NCBI RefSeq assembly: GCF_023264895.1
Contig: NZ_JAHFUY010000030.1
Location: forward strand, 1 to 39,519
Origin: Herbiconiux sp.
Lineage (GTDB): Bacteria > Actinomycetota > Actinomycetes > Actinomycetales > Microbacteriaceae
Reading direction: 5' to 3'
Length of the DNA stretch: 39,519 nucleotides
The stretch's first letter is position 1. Each line of letters starts with the position of its first letter. Under the pieces are notes generated by a model, which worked only from the letters and a program-made list of their open reading frames with translations, did not search any database and had not been told where the DNA came from. The position numbers and the translations under genes were made by a program. Below, piece after piece: positions 38,861 through 39,519 of the stretch.

Positions 38861-39519
38861 GTGCGTCTCTACCTCGCCTCCACCTCCCCCGCCCGTCTCG
38901 CGCTGCTGCGGCAGATCGGCATCGAGCCGATCGTGCTGCCCTCGGAGGTCGACGAAGATGGGGCTGTCGCGGCCTCGGCCGCCGCGCGGGAGGCCACCGG
39001 CCGGCCGGCCATGACGACCGCCGAGATGGTGCAGCTGCTCGCCGAGGCGAAGGCCGAGGCCGTGGTGGCCGCTGCCGCGGCAGGGCTCCTCGACGAGACG
39101 CTCGCGGCGCAGGGGGCACCAGGTCCGCTCGACGGGTTCGTGCTGGGCGGCGACTCGGCGTTCGAGATCGGCGGGGTCGCCTACGGCAAGCCGCACCGGC
39201 CCGAGGTCGCGCGCTCGCGCTGGCTCGCGCAGCGCGGCGGCACGGGGGTGCTGCACTCGGGGCACTGGCTGGTCGACCACCGCGGCGGGGTGCGTCACGG
39301 CGGCTCCGGCCGCACGGACCACGCCGAGCTCACCTTCGCCGACGACATCACCGACGCCGAGATCGACGCCTACGTCGCATCCGGCGAGCCGCTGCTCGTG
39401 GCGGGCGCCTTCACGATCGACGGCCTCGCGGCCCCCTTCATCCGCTCCATCACGGGCGCGCCCTCCGCCGTCATCGGCATGTCCCTCCCGGTCGTCCGCG
39501 ACCTCCTCGCGTCGGCCGG
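38861..39519 (+). CDS. maf: Maf-like nucleotide pyrophosphatase (3' partial)
   Basis: 219 codons from GTG 38861 to the right edge with no stop. Maf proteins hydrolyse non-canonical or canonical NTPs to NMPs. Start LYLASTSPARLALLRQIGI is the Maf signature; GGDSAFEIGGVAYGKPHRPEVA holds the catalytic Asp and the Gly-Lys-Pro loop; SGEPLLVAGAFTIDGLAAPFI and GAPSAVIGMSL are the C-terminal motifs. It is divergent from the methyltransferase gene across 41 bp with no clear promoter. maf follows accE in many actinobacteria, so this marks the resumed backbone. Confidence 0.92.
   Translation, partial: MRLYLASTSPARLALLRQIGIEPIVLPSEVDEDGAVAASAAAREATGRPAMTTAEMVQLLAEAKAEAVVAAAAAGLLDETLAAQGAPGPLDGFVLGGDSAFEIGGVAYGKPHRPEVARSRWLAQRGGTGVLHSGHWLVDHRGGVRHGGSGRTDHAELTFADDITDAEIDAYVASGEPLLVAGAFTIDGLAAPFIRSITGAPSAVIGMSLPVVRDLLASA

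Noticed and set aside
1-39519. CRISPR array, tRNA or rRNA genes, prophage or insertion-sequence transposase
   Set aside because: I saw no regularly spaced repeats, no cloverleaf with CCA-adjacent arms, and no transposase or integrase motifs in any frame.

Overview
The window is high-GC DNA (about 70% G+C by eye) with dense, often stop/start-overlapping genes. Gene content points to an actinobacterium, most probably a member of the Microbacteriaceae. The evidence is an acyl-CoA carboxylase beta plus epsilon subunit pair, a LytR-CpsA-Psr protein, a birA / PH-domain membrane protein / purK / purE block, and many start codons placed 6-7 bases after a TANNNT box (leaderless style). The order rmlD - LCP - purE - purK - PH protein - birA - accD - accE - maf recalls the Rv3266c to Rv3282 neighbourhood of Mycobacterium tuberculosis (recalled from memory, not searched), so the right two thirds is an old actinobacterial backbone into which accessory blocks have been inserted.

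Region 1 (1-17286) is a surface-polysaccharide locus. It holds a 5'-truncated glycosyltransferase; a leftward operon 6652-1723 (acyltransferase, GT2-GT4 fusion, FkbM methyltransferase, unknown protein); a lone rightward acyltransferase that appears to start at ATC; a leftward operon 13265-7931 (GtrA flippase-like protein, GT2, polytopic GT-C-like protein, GtrB-like polyprenyl-phosphate glycosyltransferase, WecE/RffA aminotransferase); a small XRE-nucleotidyltransferase pair; and the rightward rmlB-rmlD-GT4 operon. RmlB makes dTDP-4-keto-6-deoxyglucose, which feeds both RmlD (rhamnose branch) and the WecE-like enzyme (4-amino-4,6-dideoxyhexose branch). Neither rmlA nor rmlC is in the window.

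Region 2 (17287-28648) carries LCP, purE and purK (leftward), two tandemly duplicated secreted proteins with three cell-wall-binding-2 repeats each, a PH-domain membrane protein, birA, and divergent accD. The duplication copied the 3' end of the PH gene, leaving a 58-codon remnant between the two secreted-protein genes.

Region 3 (28649-39519) holds a flavin-monooxygenase-like gene divergent from an AraC regulator, an MprF-like membrane protein, accE, a bidirectional terminator, a three-gene NarL-type two-component operon, an RNA m5U methyltransferase-like gene and the start of maf.

The most striking feature is a dispersed, apparently structured element of about 85-120 bp present five times (A 17287-17371, B 17430-17551, C 20931-21045, D 28669-28785, E 31187-31303). 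Each copy has a GC-rich hairpin, an invariant 9-base linker GCGACATGC, and a second long hairpin capped by a conserved inner hairpin. Stem sequences differ between copies while pairing is kept, and several differences are G-U wobbles. Four of five copies lie just after a stop codon on the same strand, and all sit at junctions between backbone and accessory genes. I recognise no named family for it.
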